A stretch of 64,000 bases of DNA from Niabella beijingensis (lineage in GTDB: Bacteria > Bacteroidota > Bacteroidia > Chitinophagales > Chitinophagaceae). Under the pieces are notes generated by a model that worked only from the letters and a program-made list of their open reading frames with translations, made no database searches and was not told where the DNA came from. How positions within the stretch are numbered: position 1 is the first letter of the stretch; each line of letters opens with the position of its first letter. Location: contig NZ_JAIQDI010000001.1 in the NCBI RefSeq assembly GCF_020034665.1, positions 2,852,001 through 2,916,000 of the forward strand, in the 5' to 3' direction. Shown in pieces: positions 25,370-33,517 of the stretch. Position numbers and translations under genes: made by a program.

Positions 25370-26362
25370 ATGGCTACAAAGAAGAAAACCGCAGCAAAAC
25401 CTGCCCCCGCCCGCAATGGTTCGGGTGGACGCTCAACCGGCGGCAAAGCTGTTGCTGCAAAAGCTCCTGCAAAGACTGCTGGCGGAAAAACGGCAAAGGC
25501 CCCGGTAAAAGCTGCCGGTAAGGCCAGCGGCAAAGCCAGCAAACCAGCAGCAAAAACGCCGGCAAAAGCCGCTTCTAAATCTGCAACCAGCAGCAAAACA
25601 GCATCTAAATCAACTGCCGCACGTACTACGGCTCCAAAACCGGCAGCCGCCAAAAAGGCAAAAACGCCGGTAAAAGCTGTAAGCGCAACCAATGGAAAGA
25701 CGTCGAAAGTTGCAGCAAAGACCCCGGTAAAGGCAGTGTCCAAACCGGCCGGTAAAGCAACTCCGGCACCCGCGAACGAGAAAAAAGCAGCGGTAAAGAA
25801 AACTGCAGTTAAAGAATTGGTACCAGTAATAGAAAAAAGCGTGGCAAAAAAAGAAACAAAAGAAGATAAAAAAGCAGCGAAAGCTCCTAAAAAGGTAGTA
25901 GTTCCCAAACTGTCTACAAAAAGTGCGGTAAAATATCAACCCGATTTCACCAAAAGCGTGCTGGATACACCCGCAATACAAAAAGCAGCTTCAGTGATCC
26001 GTTATTCCGACAATGACCTGACAGAATTCAAGGAGATCATTTTGAGGAAACTCGATGCGGCAAAAAAAGAACTGGCCTATCTGCAGGGCCTGATCACCCG
26101 CAGGGATGAGGGTGGTGATATGGATGAAGGCCGTTACATGACCATGGAAGATGGCAGTGTGAGCATGGAACGCGAACAGCTGAGCCAGCTGGCAAGCCGT
26201 CAGATCACCTTTATCGACCACCTGGAAAAAGCGTTGATGCGTGTGGAAAATAAAACCTATGGCATCTGCCGTGTAACCGGTCACCTGATCGATAAAGCCC
26301 GGCTGCGTGCTGTGCCGCATGCTACATTAAGCATCGAAGCAAAATCCATGATGAACCGCTAA
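25370..26362 (+). CDS. TraR/DksA-family protein with a histone-H1-like Ala/Lys/Pro tail
   Basis: A 330-residue protein with two parts. Residues 1-200 are a low-complexity basic tail dominated by AAKTPAK/KPAAKK-type repeats, like histone H1 or bacterial nucleoid proteins. Residues 210-330 are a TraR/DksA domain: a coiled-coil hairpin (DLTEFKEIILRKLDAAKKELAYLQ), then YGICRVTGHLIDKARLRAVPHATLSIEAK. Only one of the four zinc cysteines remains (ICRVTG), which is usual for the Bacteroidota subgroup. DksA-type proteins act in the secondary channel of RNA polymerase; the tail suggests DNA or RNA contact. Cotranscribed with ileS and followed by a terminator. Confidence 0.88.
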   Translation: MATKKKTAAKPAPARNGSGGRSTGGKAVAAKAPAKTAGGKTAKAPVKAAGKASGKASKPAAKTPAKAASKSATSSKTASKSTAARTTAPKPAAAKKAKTPVKAVSATNGKTSKVAAKTPVKAVSKPAGKATPAPANEKKAAVKKTAVKELVPVIEKSVAKKETKEDKKAAKAPKKVVVPKLSTKSAVKYQPDFTKSVLDTPAIQKAASVIRYSDNDLTEFKEIILRKLDAAKKELAYLQGLITRRDEGGDMDEGRYMTMEDGSVSMEREQLSQLASRQITFIDHLEKALMRVENKTYGICRVTGHLIDKARLRAVPHATLSIEAKSMMNR

Positions 26363-26383
26363 GGACAGCTGTTATAAAATAAA

Positions 26384-26420
26384 AAAAGGCAAACCTTGAC
26401 CGGGGTTTGCCTTTTAATTT
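26384..26420 (+). terminator. Intrinsic terminator of the ileS-dksA-like operon
   Basis: AAAAGGCAAACC (26384-26395) pairs with GGTTTGCCTTTT (26404-26415), followed by AATTTTT. Confidence 0.9.
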
Positions 26421-26492
26421 TTAAGGAGAACACCGGAATCGCCGGGTGCTTTTCTTACCTTTAGGGCCGGACAACATATAAAAAAACAGGAG

Positions 26493-26969
26493 ATGACAAT
26501 ACAATTTGGCTATGATAAAAAGCAGGTGATCCAGGCATTACGGTATCATTTTATATCCAAAAAAGAGATCAGGATCATGATCATCCTGGTAAATGTATTT
26601 GCCCTGCTCTCCCTTGTATTGTATGCGCTGCATAAGATCACTCCTGTAGCGTTCCTGATCAACTCCTTTTTGTGGCTGGTTTTAATGATCAGCCTCTGGT
26701 TCATCCTTCCGGGTGTTGTATACCGGCGGGCAGAAACCTTCAAACATCACTTTACCATGTATTTCAGTGATGTGGATTTTACACTGGAGCATACCAGGGG
26801 AAAAAAGAGCTGGCCGTATACCATCCTGCATTCCTACCGGGAAAGCCCCCATTTTTTTCATTTGTATTTTGACGAACGCTCCTTCCTGCTGGTGCCCAAA
26901 TCGGCCTTTGCCGACAGTGACGAAGTATCAAAATTCAGAAACCTGCTGATGGACAAGATCCGGAGGTAA
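26493..26969 (+). CDS. YcxB-like membrane protein
   Basis: A 158-residue protein with two adjacent transmembrane helices (about residues 28-48 and 52-72) and a C-terminal PH-like domain (TLEHTRGKKSWPYTILHSYRESPHFFHLYFDERSFLLVPKSAF) characteristic of the YcxB family, whose function is unknown. TACCTTTA about 33 bases upstream is one mismatch from the -7 consensus. It is convergent with an acetyltransferase, with a three-base gap. Its C-terminal domain resembles the second half of the protein at 5055-5903. Confidence 0.75.
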   Translation: MTIQFGYDKKQVIQALRYHFISKKEIRIMIILVNVFALLSLVLYALHKITPVAFLINSFLWLVLMISLWFILPGVVYRRAETFKHHFTMYFSDVDFTLEHTRGKKSWPYTILHSYRESPHFFHLYFDERSFLLVPKSAFADSDEVSKFRNLLMDKIRR

Positions 26970-26972
26970 CCC

Positions 26973-27401
26973 TCAGATGTACTTTTTCATTACAATGTGC
27001 GGGATCGTGAGATTGGTGAATTCATTGCTGGACTCCTGGTAGCCCATTTTTTCATAAAAGCCTGCTGAATTTTTGCGCGCATGCATGGAAATTTCCCGGT
27101 ATCCCATATCCCGGGCAATATTTTCGGCAAACTGCATCAGAGCGCGGCCGATGCCCTTTCCCTGAAGATCAAAGATCACGGCCATCTGCCGGAGTAGCAC
27201 CACCTGGCCCGGCTGTCTTACCAGCATACAGCACCCCAGCATTTTTTCATCCTCAAAGGCTCCGATCAGGATATGGTTCTTATCGGAATTAATATCTTCC
27301 TCAGTCAGCAATAATCCCAGTGGTTTTCGTAAAATTTCATTACGAAGGTCTACCATTTGCTGGTACTCTTTTGAACCATGATCTATAATTTTTAATGCCA
27401 T
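26973..27401 (-). CDS. GNAT-family N-acetyltransferase
   Basis: A 142-residue acetyltransferase. The core holds LRQMAVIFDLQGKGIGRALMQFAENIARDMGY, with the Q/RxxGxG/A acetyl-CoA loop as QGKGIG, followed by AGFYEKMGYQ near the end. The N-terminal LRNEILRKPLGLLLTEEDINSDKN motif is typical of the ElaA-like/uncharacterised GNAT subgroup. The acceptor is unknown. It is divergent from acpP, with about 165 bases between starts, so that gap should hold two promoters. Confidence 0.88.
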   Translation of the reverse strand: MALKIIDHGSKEYQQMVDLRNEILRKPLGLLLTEEDINSDKNHILIGAFEDEKMLGCCMLVRQPGQVVLLRQMAVIFDLQGKGIGRALMQFAENIARDMGYREISMHARKNSAGFYEKMGYQESSNEFTNLTIPHIVMKKYI

Positions 27402-27535
27402 AAATCGGTTTACTTTTAAGTAAAAATCATAGGTGGCTAAAAGCTGGGTTTTATATTGTAAATTAAGGATTTTTGGGTGTTCCGGGCCAATTTTAGTTTT
27501 TTTTTTCTTTCCGATGCATTTTTGGTCAAAAACTC

Positions 27536-27543
27536 TATTTTTG
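27536..27543 (+). promoter_or_regulatory. Promoter -7 element of acpP
   Basis: TATTTTTG matches TAnnTTTG exactly, 24 bases before the acpP ATG. The upstream 40 bases are T-rich, with no unique -33 box. Confidence 0.6.
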
Positions 27544-27567
27544 CACCAATAACTAAATTAATAAGAT

Positions 27568-27804
27568 ATGTCAGACATTGCATCAAGAGTTAAAAAAATC
27601 ATCGTTGACAAACTGGGCGTTGACGAAGCAGAAGTAACGAATGAAGCTTCTTTTACAAATGATCTGGGTGCCGATTCGTTGGATACGGTAGAACTGATCA
27701 TGGAATTTGAAAAAGAATTCAATATTTCTATTCCAGATGAGCAAGCCGAAACAATTACTACTGTTGGTCAGGCTGTATCTTATTTGGAAGAGCACGCCAA
27801 GTAG
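27568..27804 (+). CDS. acpP: Acyl carrier protein
   Basis: A 78-residue acidic carrier of fatty-acid synthesis. The phosphopantetheine site is Ser37 in the canonical [19 protein letters not shown] motif. Length and acidic character are typical. It leads the conserved acpP-fabF-rnc cluster. A stem-loop between acpP and fabF probably lets acpP be transcribed in excess of the downstream genes, in line with the high cellular demand for this protein. Confidence 0.98.
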   Translation: MSDIASRVKKIIVDKLGVDEAEVTNEASFTNDLGADSLDTVELIMEFEKEFNISIPDEQAETITTVGQAVSYLEEHAK

Positions 27805-27852
27805 TTTATTGGCTCGCCAACTTGGCTTTGGTAAAGTAAAAACAACAAATAC

Positions 27853-27896
27853 ACCGCCTTTGACTGTGGTCTTCCATATACAAAGGCGGTTTTATC
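27853..27896 (+). terminator. Attenuator-like stem between acpP and fabF
   Basis: ACCGCCTTTG (27853-27862) pairs perfectly with CAAAGGCGGT (27881-27890), followed by TTTAT. The weak T-run suggests partial termination or mRNA 3' end protection rather than full termination. Confidence 0.65.
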
Positions 27897-27921
27897 ATAA
27901 AATAATAAGGACAACCAATTT

Positions 27922-29172
27922 ATGGAATTAAAAAGGATCGTTGTAACTGGAATGGGTGCATTAACACCGTTGGGCAATACGGTTGACGAATATTGGAACG
28001 GGTTGATTAATGGAGTTTCAGGTGCAGCACCGATTACCTTATTTGATGCCAGTAAATTCAGAACACGATTTGCCTGCGAAGTAAAGAATTTTGATCCGAC
28101 GCTGTTTCTTGACAAAAAAGAAGCGCGTAAAGTAGACCGGTTTACCCAGTTTGCATTGGTAGCCAGCGATCAGGCTGTTGCCGATGCCGGTCTGACCAAA
28201 GAAAATATCAACCCGGACCGCATAGGAGTGGTACTGGGCAGTGGTATCGGGGGGCTGATCACCTTCCAGAACGAAGTAATGGATTTCGCAAAGGGTGACG
28301 GAACGCCCCGGTTCAACCCCTTCTTTATCCCGAAAATGATCCTTGATATTGCTGCCGGCCAGATCAGTATGCGGCATAATTTCCGCGGCCCCAACTATGC
28401 CGTGGTAAGCGCCTGTGCCAGCAGTACAAATGCAATGATCGATGCCATGAACCTCATCCGCCTGGGAAAGGCGGATATTATTGTTACCGGGGGAAGCGAA
28501 GCTGTTATCAGCGAAGCAGGCGTTGGCGGTTTCAATTCCATGAAAGCAATGAGCGAGCGCAATGACGACCCCGCTACTGCCAGCCGCCCTTATGATAAAG
28601 ACCGTGATGGCTTTGTAATGGGTGAAGGCGCAGGCGTACTGATTTTTGAAGAGCTGGAACACGCAAAAAAACGCGGAGCCAGGATCTATTGCGAAGTGAT
28701 CGGCGGCGGCGCTACTGCCGACGCGCATCATATAACAGCCCCGCACCCGGATGGACTGGGTGCAAAAAATGTAATGATCGAGGCCTTAAAAGATGCCGGC
28801 ATCCAGGCTTCAGAAGTAGACTATATCAATACACACGGCACCTCTACCCCCCTGGGGGATACTGCTGAAACGAAAGCGATCCTTGAGGTATTCGGATCAC
28901 ATGCGTATGAACTGAATATCAGTTCTACAAAAAGCATGACGGGACATTGCCTGGGTGCTGCCGGTGTAATTGAAGCCATTGCCTGTATCAAAAGCGTGGT
29001 GCACAATATCGTGCCTCCCACTATAAACCATTTTACAGACGATCCCGAACTGGACCCAAAATTGAATTTTACTTTTAACAAGGCCCAGGAGCGTCCTGTA
29101 GCGATTGCGCTGAGCAACACGTTTGGGTTCGGAGGGCATAACGCCTGTGTAATAGTAAAAAAATATTCATAG
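27922..29172 (+). CDS. fabF: Beta-ketoacyl-ACP synthase II
   Basis: A 416-residue condensing enzyme extending acyl-ACP with malonyl-ACP in fatty-acid synthesis. The catalytic triad is clear: Cys165 in VVSACASSTNAM, His305 in NTHGTSTPLGD and His342 in TGHCLGAAG. The N-terminus KRIVVTGMGALTPLG and the C-terminal SNTFGFGGHNACVIVKK are standard. It is part of acpP-fabF-rnc; rnc begins six bases after its stop. Intact. Confidence 0.98.
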   Translation: MELKRIVVTGMGALTPLGNTVDEYWNGLINGVSGAAPITLFDASKFRTRFACEVKNFDPTLFLDKKEARKVDRFTQFALVASDQAVADAGLTKENINPDRIGVVLGSGIGGLITFQNEVMDFAKGDGTPRFNPFFIPKMILDIAAGQISMRHNFRGPNYAVVSACASSTNAMIDAMNLIRLGKADIIVTGGSEAVISEAGVGGFNSMKAMSERNDDPATASRPYDKDRDGFVMGEGAGVLIFEELEHAKKRGARIYCEVIGGGATADAHHITAPHPDGLGAKNVMIEALKDAGIQASEVDYINTHGTSTPLGDTAETKAILEVFGSHAYELNISSTKSMTGHCLGAAGVIEAIACIKSVVHNIVPPTINHFTDDPELDPKLNFTFNKAQERPVAIALSNTFGFGGHNACVIVKKYS

Positions 29173-29178
29173 TCATCT

Positions 29179-29907
29179 GTGAATTTTATAAGAGAGATTT
29201 TTAGGGAGAAAAATGATGCTGCTTTAAAAAAGCAGTTACGGAACATATTGGGATTCGCTCCCGATAATATCTCTTTATACAAAACGGCGCTTACGCATCG
29301 CTCCCTTCGTGAGAATGTAGATGAGAACAATGAGCGGCTGGAATACCTGGGGGATGCTGTGCTAAGCGCCCTGGTGGCCGACTACCTTTTTAAACGATAC
29401 CCCTATCAGGGAGAAGGGTTCCTGACCGAAATGCGGAGCAAGATGGTGAACCGGCAACAGCTTAATGAAGTGGCATTGAAGATGAACCTGAAAAAGATCG
29501 CCAACTTTAATAAACAGGATCATACATTAAGGGGCAGCCATATTTTCGGAAATACGCTGGAAGCGCTGGTAGGCGCTATTTACCTTGATCTGGGTTACAA
29601 AAAAGCCAGCAAATGGGTATACAATTATATTATTGCCCCACATATGTTTATGGATGAGCTGGAATCCCGCGAGATCAATCACAAAAATAAACTTTACGGC
29701 TGGGCCAACCGGCAGGGCAAGGCACTCGAATTTGTTACAATTGAGGAAAAACTGGAAAATGGACGGCGGTTGTTTACAATTGGTGCAGTTGTTGATGGAG
29801 AAATAATAGCCCAGGGTAAGGCTTTTAATAAAAAAGATGCATCACAGATAGCAGCAAGTCTTGCTGTCGGTTCCCTGGGGATCAATAATAATGAGGAAGG
29901 CGTTTAA
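29179..29907 (+). CDS. rnc: Ribonuclease III
   Basis: A 242-residue double-strand-specific endoribonuclease that processes rRNA and mRNA. The signature ERLEYLGDAVLSALVADYLF is near residues 52-71, and the second acidic pair occurs in GNTLEALVGAIYLDLGY. A dsRNA-binding domain fills the C-terminal 70 residues (NKLYGWANRQGKALEFV onward). The start is GTG at 29179 (MNFIREIFREKND), six bases after fabF; no ATG gives a full domain. This gene order is conserved in many bacteria. Confidence 0.97.
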   Translation: MNFIREIFREKNDAALKKQLRNILGFAPDNISLYKTALTHRSLRENVDENNERLEYLGDAVLSALVADYLFKRYPYQGEGFLTEMRSKMVNRQQLNEVALKMNLKKIANFNKQDHTLRGSHIFGNTLEALVGAIYLDLGYKKASKWVYNYIIAPHMFMDELESREINHKNKLYGWANRQGKALEFVTIEEKLENGRRLFTIGAVVDGEIIAQGKAFNKKDASQIAASLAVGSLGINNNEEGV

Positions 29908-29934
29908 GAACGCACACCCGTAAAATCCATACAT

Positions 29935-30444
29935 ATGAAACACTTTTTTATTGTGGCTGTAGTATGCCTGGCTGCCGGATTTATTTCATGCGGCGGCCCC
30001 GGTGAGAAAAAATTTGCTGACGCCGGAGCGTATGACAGTGTAATTACAGCTCGTGTCGATCAGATGCAGCAAACATTGTTTGCCGTTCAAAAAGTTACCG
30101 GCGCAGATGATTCTGCTACAGCAGACCTGGGACGGTTCGTAAACCAGATCGACTCTGTTGCAAAAAGTCTGAAGGAATTGCCCGCCTACAAGGGCAATAC
30201 CGGGTATCGCGATGCGGCGGTGCGCCTGGCAGACTTTTATAAAAAATCAGTCAGCGGGTCTTATGCCGAGATCGGAAGGATCTACAAAGAGGTAAAGGAT
30301 TCCACACTGGCGGACAATAAGGTGAATGAACTGATCATAAAGCTTCAGGAAGAAGAGACCCTTGCAGATGATGCTTTTATTAAAGAACGGGAGGCATTTG
30401 CTGCAAAAAACAATATAAAGCTGGAAGAAGATCCGGCTAAATAA
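29935..30444 (+). CDS. Hypothetical lipoprotein, helical
   Basis: A 169-residue protein with a lipoprotein signal (VVCLAAGFISC, Cys20). The mature part is almost entirely helical and highly charged (VDQMQQTLFAVQKV, VNQIDSVAKSLKELPAYKG, REAFAAKNNIKLEE), consistent with a periplasmic four-helix bundle; similar lipoproteins of unknown role occur across Bacteroidota. It follows rnc by 27 bases on the same strand and precedes a terminator, so it may be the last gene of the acpP cluster. No function can be assigned. Confidence 0.7.
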   Translation: MKHFFIVAVVCLAAGFISCGGPGEKKFADAGAYDSVITARVDQMQQTLFAVQKVTGADDSATADLGRFVNQIDSVAKSLKELPAYKGNTGYRDAAVRLADFYKKSVSGSYAEIGRIYKEVKDSTLADNKVNELIIKLQEEETLADDAFIKEREAFAAKNNIKLEEDPAK

Positions 30445-30459
30445 ATCCTGTAACTTAGT

Positions 30460-30496
30460 AAGGCGCTGTCCGGAATAAACGGCAGTGCCTTTTTAT
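30460..30496 (+). terminator. Terminator after the helical lipoprotein
   Basis: AAGGC, CTG and CCG pair with CGG, CAG and GCCTT with small bulges, followed by five T. Confidence 0.7.
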
Positions 30497-30507
30497 ATTT
30501 ACAACAA

Positions 30508-31686
30508 ATGCGCGGGCTACCGATATATCTGGATAATTGTGCCACCACGGCCTGCGACCCCCGGGTGATGGAAGCAATGCTGCCCTACTTTACACAACAT
30601 TACGGCAATGCGTCCAGCAGGGGCCATGCTTTTGGCTGGAAGGCGCAGGCCGCTGTTGAAGAGGCCCAACAGCAGGTGGCGGCATTGATCGGTGCCGAAC
30701 CCGGTGAGATCATTTTTACATCCGGCGCCACCGAAAGCTGTAACCTGGCATTGAGGGGCATCAGCACATTGTATGCAGGGAAGGGCAATCATATGATTAC
30801 AGTAAAGACAGAACATAAGGCCGTACTGGATACCTGCCGCGTACTGGAGAAGGGTGGCATGGAAATAACCTACCTGGATGTAGGTACAGACGGGCAACCG
30901 GACCTCACAGCATTAAGGAATGCCATCCGCCCATCTACGATTCTCATTGCAGTGATGTGGGCCAATAATGAGACCGGTGTGATCATGCCCGTAAATGAGA
31001 TCGGCGCCATTGCAAAAGAGCATGGAGTACTTTTCTTCTCCGATGCCACACAGGCGGCAGGAAAGATACCGGTAAATGTCCGCGATGCCGGAACGGGACT
31101 GCTGGCATTAAGCGCACATAAATTGTACGGCCCCAAAGGTGCCGGGGCCTTATACATCCGCCGGAAAGACCCGCGGGTAAAAGTTGCCGCGCAGATCACC
31201 GGCGGCGGCCAGCAGCATAATGTACGCAGCGGGTCATTGAATGTACCGGGCATTGTGGGCCTGGGCAGGGCCGCAGCCCTTTGTATGGACCAACTGCCTG
31301 AGGAACAGGAGCGGTTGCTGTCATTCAGGAATACGCTGGAACATGCATTACTACAGCTCCCCGGCACAACCGTAAACGGACAGGCATCCGCCCGCCTGCC
31401 ACAGGTATCCAATATATCATTCAGTTATCTCAACAGCAGCCAGATATTATCCGTGCTGAATAAGCAGATCGCGGTATCCTCCGGATCTGCCTGCACCTCC
31501 GGATCACTGGATCCCTCCTATGTTTTAAAAGCGATGCAGCTGCCGGATGAGCTGGCAAAAGCCGCGATCCGGTTCAGTCCCGGCCGTTATACCACGGCAG
31601 AAGAAATCAATGACACGATCGGATTGGTGACCGGTACGATCTCCGAATTGCGAAAGAGCAGCCCGGCCTGGCAGCTACGGGACTGA
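30508..31686 (+). CDS. Cysteine desulfurase (NifS/IscS family)
   Basis: A 392-residue PLP enzyme releasing sulfur from cysteine for iron-sulfur clusters or tRNA thiolation. The start PIYLDNCATTACDPRV, the PLP lysine Lys205 in SAHKLYGPKG and the catalytic loop Cys329 in SSGSACTSGSLDPSYVLKAM are all present. The loop is of the long, IscS/NifS type rather than the SufS type. It stands alone, with no iscU, iscA or fdx beside it, so whether it serves cluster assembly or tRNA modification is open. The ATG at 30508 lies only 12 bases after the terminator T-run, implying a short leader. Confidence 0.93.
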   Translation: MRGLPIYLDNCATTACDPRVMEAMLPYFTQHYGNASSRGHAFGWKAQAAVEEAQQQVAALIGAEPGEIIFTSGATESCNLALRGISTLYAGKGNHMITVKTEHKAVLDTCRVLEKGGMEITYLDVGTDGQPDLTALRNAIRPSTILIAVMWANNETGVIMPVNEIGAIAKEHGVLFFSDATQAAGKIPVNVRDAGTGLLALSAHKLYGPKGAGALYIRRKDPRVKVAAQITGGGQQHNVRSGSLNVPGIVGLGRAAALCMDQLPEEQERLLSFRNTLEHALLQLPGTTVNGQASARLPQVSNISFSYLNSSQILSVLNKQIAVSSGSACTSGSLDPSYVLKAMQLPDELAKAAIRFSPGRYTTAEEINDTIGLVTGTISELRKSSPAWQLRD

Positions 31687-31728
31687 TTTTTTCAGTAACT
31701 TTAATAAAGGTACTTTATAATCATCCGG

Positions 31729-32925
31729 ATGGTACGGTTGCTTCTACTCTGCATATGCTTTCAATGCTGCGTTTTTTCTGTAAAAGCCCAGGAGGAATTT
31801 ATTGACCCTCCCAGCAAACCTCTTGTTACCATTCCATTCATACAATTTACCGGAGGGGTAATCGTATTCCGAGCGCTTCTGGATGATTTTAAGGACTCGC
31901 TTACATTTATCCTGGATACCGGAAGCGGGGGAATTTCGCTGGATTCCACAACGGTAAAAACGCTTGGGCTGGAGCCCGGTCCGCCGGAGCGTATCATCCG
32001 CGGGATCGGCGGTGTACGAAAGGTAGGGTTTTTAAAGAACCGGGTGCTGCAGGTGGGGGATTATAAGATCGACAGTCTTAATTTTCATGTTATCGATTAC
32101 GAAGTGCTTACCTCTTTATATGGTCAGAAAATTGACGGGATCATCGGATACTCTGTTCTGAGCCGTTATATTCTAAAGATCAACTATGAAAAACAGGAGA
32201 TCAGCTTTTGTACTCCCGGTATCATAAAGTATCCCAAAGGCGGCTACCTGATGCGGCCTTACATAAGAATGCTGCCGTATTCACGGGCAACGATCGATGA
32301 TAACCGGAAGCGGGGTTTTAATTACCTTTTTGATCTGGGTGCCGGTCTTACGGTTTTATTTTCAGACGACTTTATGAATGACAGCAGTTTTTTAAAAACA
32401 AAACGCCGGAGGTTTTTAAAACAGGGAGAGGGACTGGGGGGAAGAGTGGATATGTATCTGACCGTAATGAAATCGCTGCGTGTAGGGCCGTATAAATTCA
32501 GGAATGTTCCGGTAAATATTTTTAGTGATGAGTACAATGTTACTTCTTATCCCTCGCTGGGCGGACTGATCGGGAACGAGATTTTCAGAAGGTTTAATGT
32601 GATCCTGAATTACGATAAACAACAGATCCACCTTACCCCCAACCGCTTTTTTTATACACCTTTTGACTATGCGTATTCCGGTATCGAGTTATACCTGGTC
32701 AATGGTGCGGCTGTTACCGGAAAGATCCCGCCCGGCTCACCTGCAGAAAAAGCGGGACTGCGGGAAGGCGATGAGATCCTTGCCATCAACAACAGGTTCG
32801 GATTGCAGCTGGATGATCTGAAGCAGGCGCTTCAATCTACATACGGCAAGGTAAAGATCATTTACAAACGCAACGGGGAATTGTCGTCTACGGTAATGAA
32901 TGTTATTAATATCACCCGGAAATAA
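31729..32925 (+). CDS. Secreted retropepsin-like aspartyl protease with PDZ domain
   Basis: A 398-residue exported protein (signal peptide ending near VFSVKAQ). Two retropepsin-like halves are visible: FILDTGSGGISLD with Asp63 and YLFDLGAGLTVLFSDD with Asp202. The first has the active DTG motif; the second has DLG, so activity may depend on how the halves pair. A PDZ domain covers about 325-395 (GKIPPGSPAEKAGLREGDEILAINN). Such proteins are common in Bacteroidota and probably act in periplasmic proteolysis. It is convergent with a small lipoprotein gene, with a one-base gap. Confidence 0.85.
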   Translation: MVRLLLLCICFQCCVFSVKAQEEFIDPPSKPLVTIPFIQFTGGVIVFRALLDDFKDSLTFILDTGSGGISLDSTTVKTLGLEPGPPERIIRGIGGVRKVGFLKNRVLQVGDYKIDSLNFHVIDYEVLTSLYGQKIDGIIGYSVLSRYILKINYEKQEISFCTPGIIKYPKGGYLMRPYIRMLPYSRATIDDNRKRGFNYLFDLGAGLTVLFSDDFMNDSSFLKTKRRRFLKQGEGLGGRVDMYLTVMKSLRVGPYKFRNVPVNIFSDEYNVTSYPSLGGLIGNEIFRRFNVILNYDKQQIHLTPNRFFYTPFDYAYSGIELYLVNGAAVTGKIPPGSPAEKAGLREGDEILAINNRFGLQLDDLKQALQSTYGKVKIIYKRNGELSSTVMNVINITRK

Positions 32926-32926
32926 T

Positions 32927-33409
32927 CTATATCTTGATCTTGATTAAGTAGCCGTTGCTGGTTTTTGTAAAGGTATAAGAGCGGTCCTTAACTGTTAAAC
33001 CAGTGATCTCATACTGAAGACAGCAGCTTTTGCCACCGCTGATCCTGGAGGAGTAAGCGATCTCCAGCACAAGGCTGTTTTTGATCCTGAGAAAAAAACG
33101 GCTCCGGTCCGGCACAGGAAGGATCACCACATGTTGCAGCTGATCATCAGGAGATGCGATCGAAATATTGGAAGTGACCTGCTGGCCGGATGTATTCCGG
33201 ATATCGATGTCGGGAACCGTTATTTTGTTGGAACTGATATAGTTGGCGCCTGTAGTTTTATCAGTAAGTTCAATAACAAAGCTGGTGGAAGCGCAGGATT
33301 GACCGGCACAGTCTCCCGTCAGGGCCTCCTGATAGGAGGGATTGTCCTCGCTTTTTGTGCATTGTACGAGCAATAAAAGAACCAGTAATAAACTAAATAA
33401 AGATCGCAT
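32927..33409 (-). CDS. Hypothetical lipoprotein, beta-rich
   Basis: About 160 residues from the ATG at 33409 (MRSLFSLLLVLLLLVQC, lipobox Cys17). The in-frame extension to 33490 is rejected because the signal peptide begins at this Met. The mature chain has LTGDCAGQSCASTSFVIELTDKTTG and later SGGKSCCLQYEITGLTVKDRSYTF, an Ig-like beta-rich pattern with several cysteines that may form disulfides. I do not recognise a family. It is divergent from ruvB by about 108 bases. Confidence 0.6.
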   Translation of the reverse strand: MRSLFSLLLVLLLLVQCTKSEDNPSYQEALTGDCAGQSCASTSFVIELTDKTTGANYISSNKITVPDIDIRNTSGQQVTSNISIASPDDQLQHVVILPVPDRSRFFLRIKNSLVLEIAYSSRISGGKSCCLQYEITGLTVKDRSYTFTKTSNGYLIKIKI

Positions 33410-33502
33410 AGCGGCTTTTTTATTAGAGACGGGGAAAATACAAAAAACGAAACAGCCGCGGTCAAATTTAGCAAAGGCGCCTTCACCCATTTTTATTTAT
33501 GA

Positions 33503-33510
33503 TATCTTTG
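33503..33510 (+). promoter_or_regulatory. Promoter -7 element of ruvB
   Basis: TATCTTTG matches TAnnTTTG exactly and ends seven bases before the ruvB ATG, so the mRNA would have almost no leader. Confidence 0.55.
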
Positions 33511-33517
33511 ATCAAGA

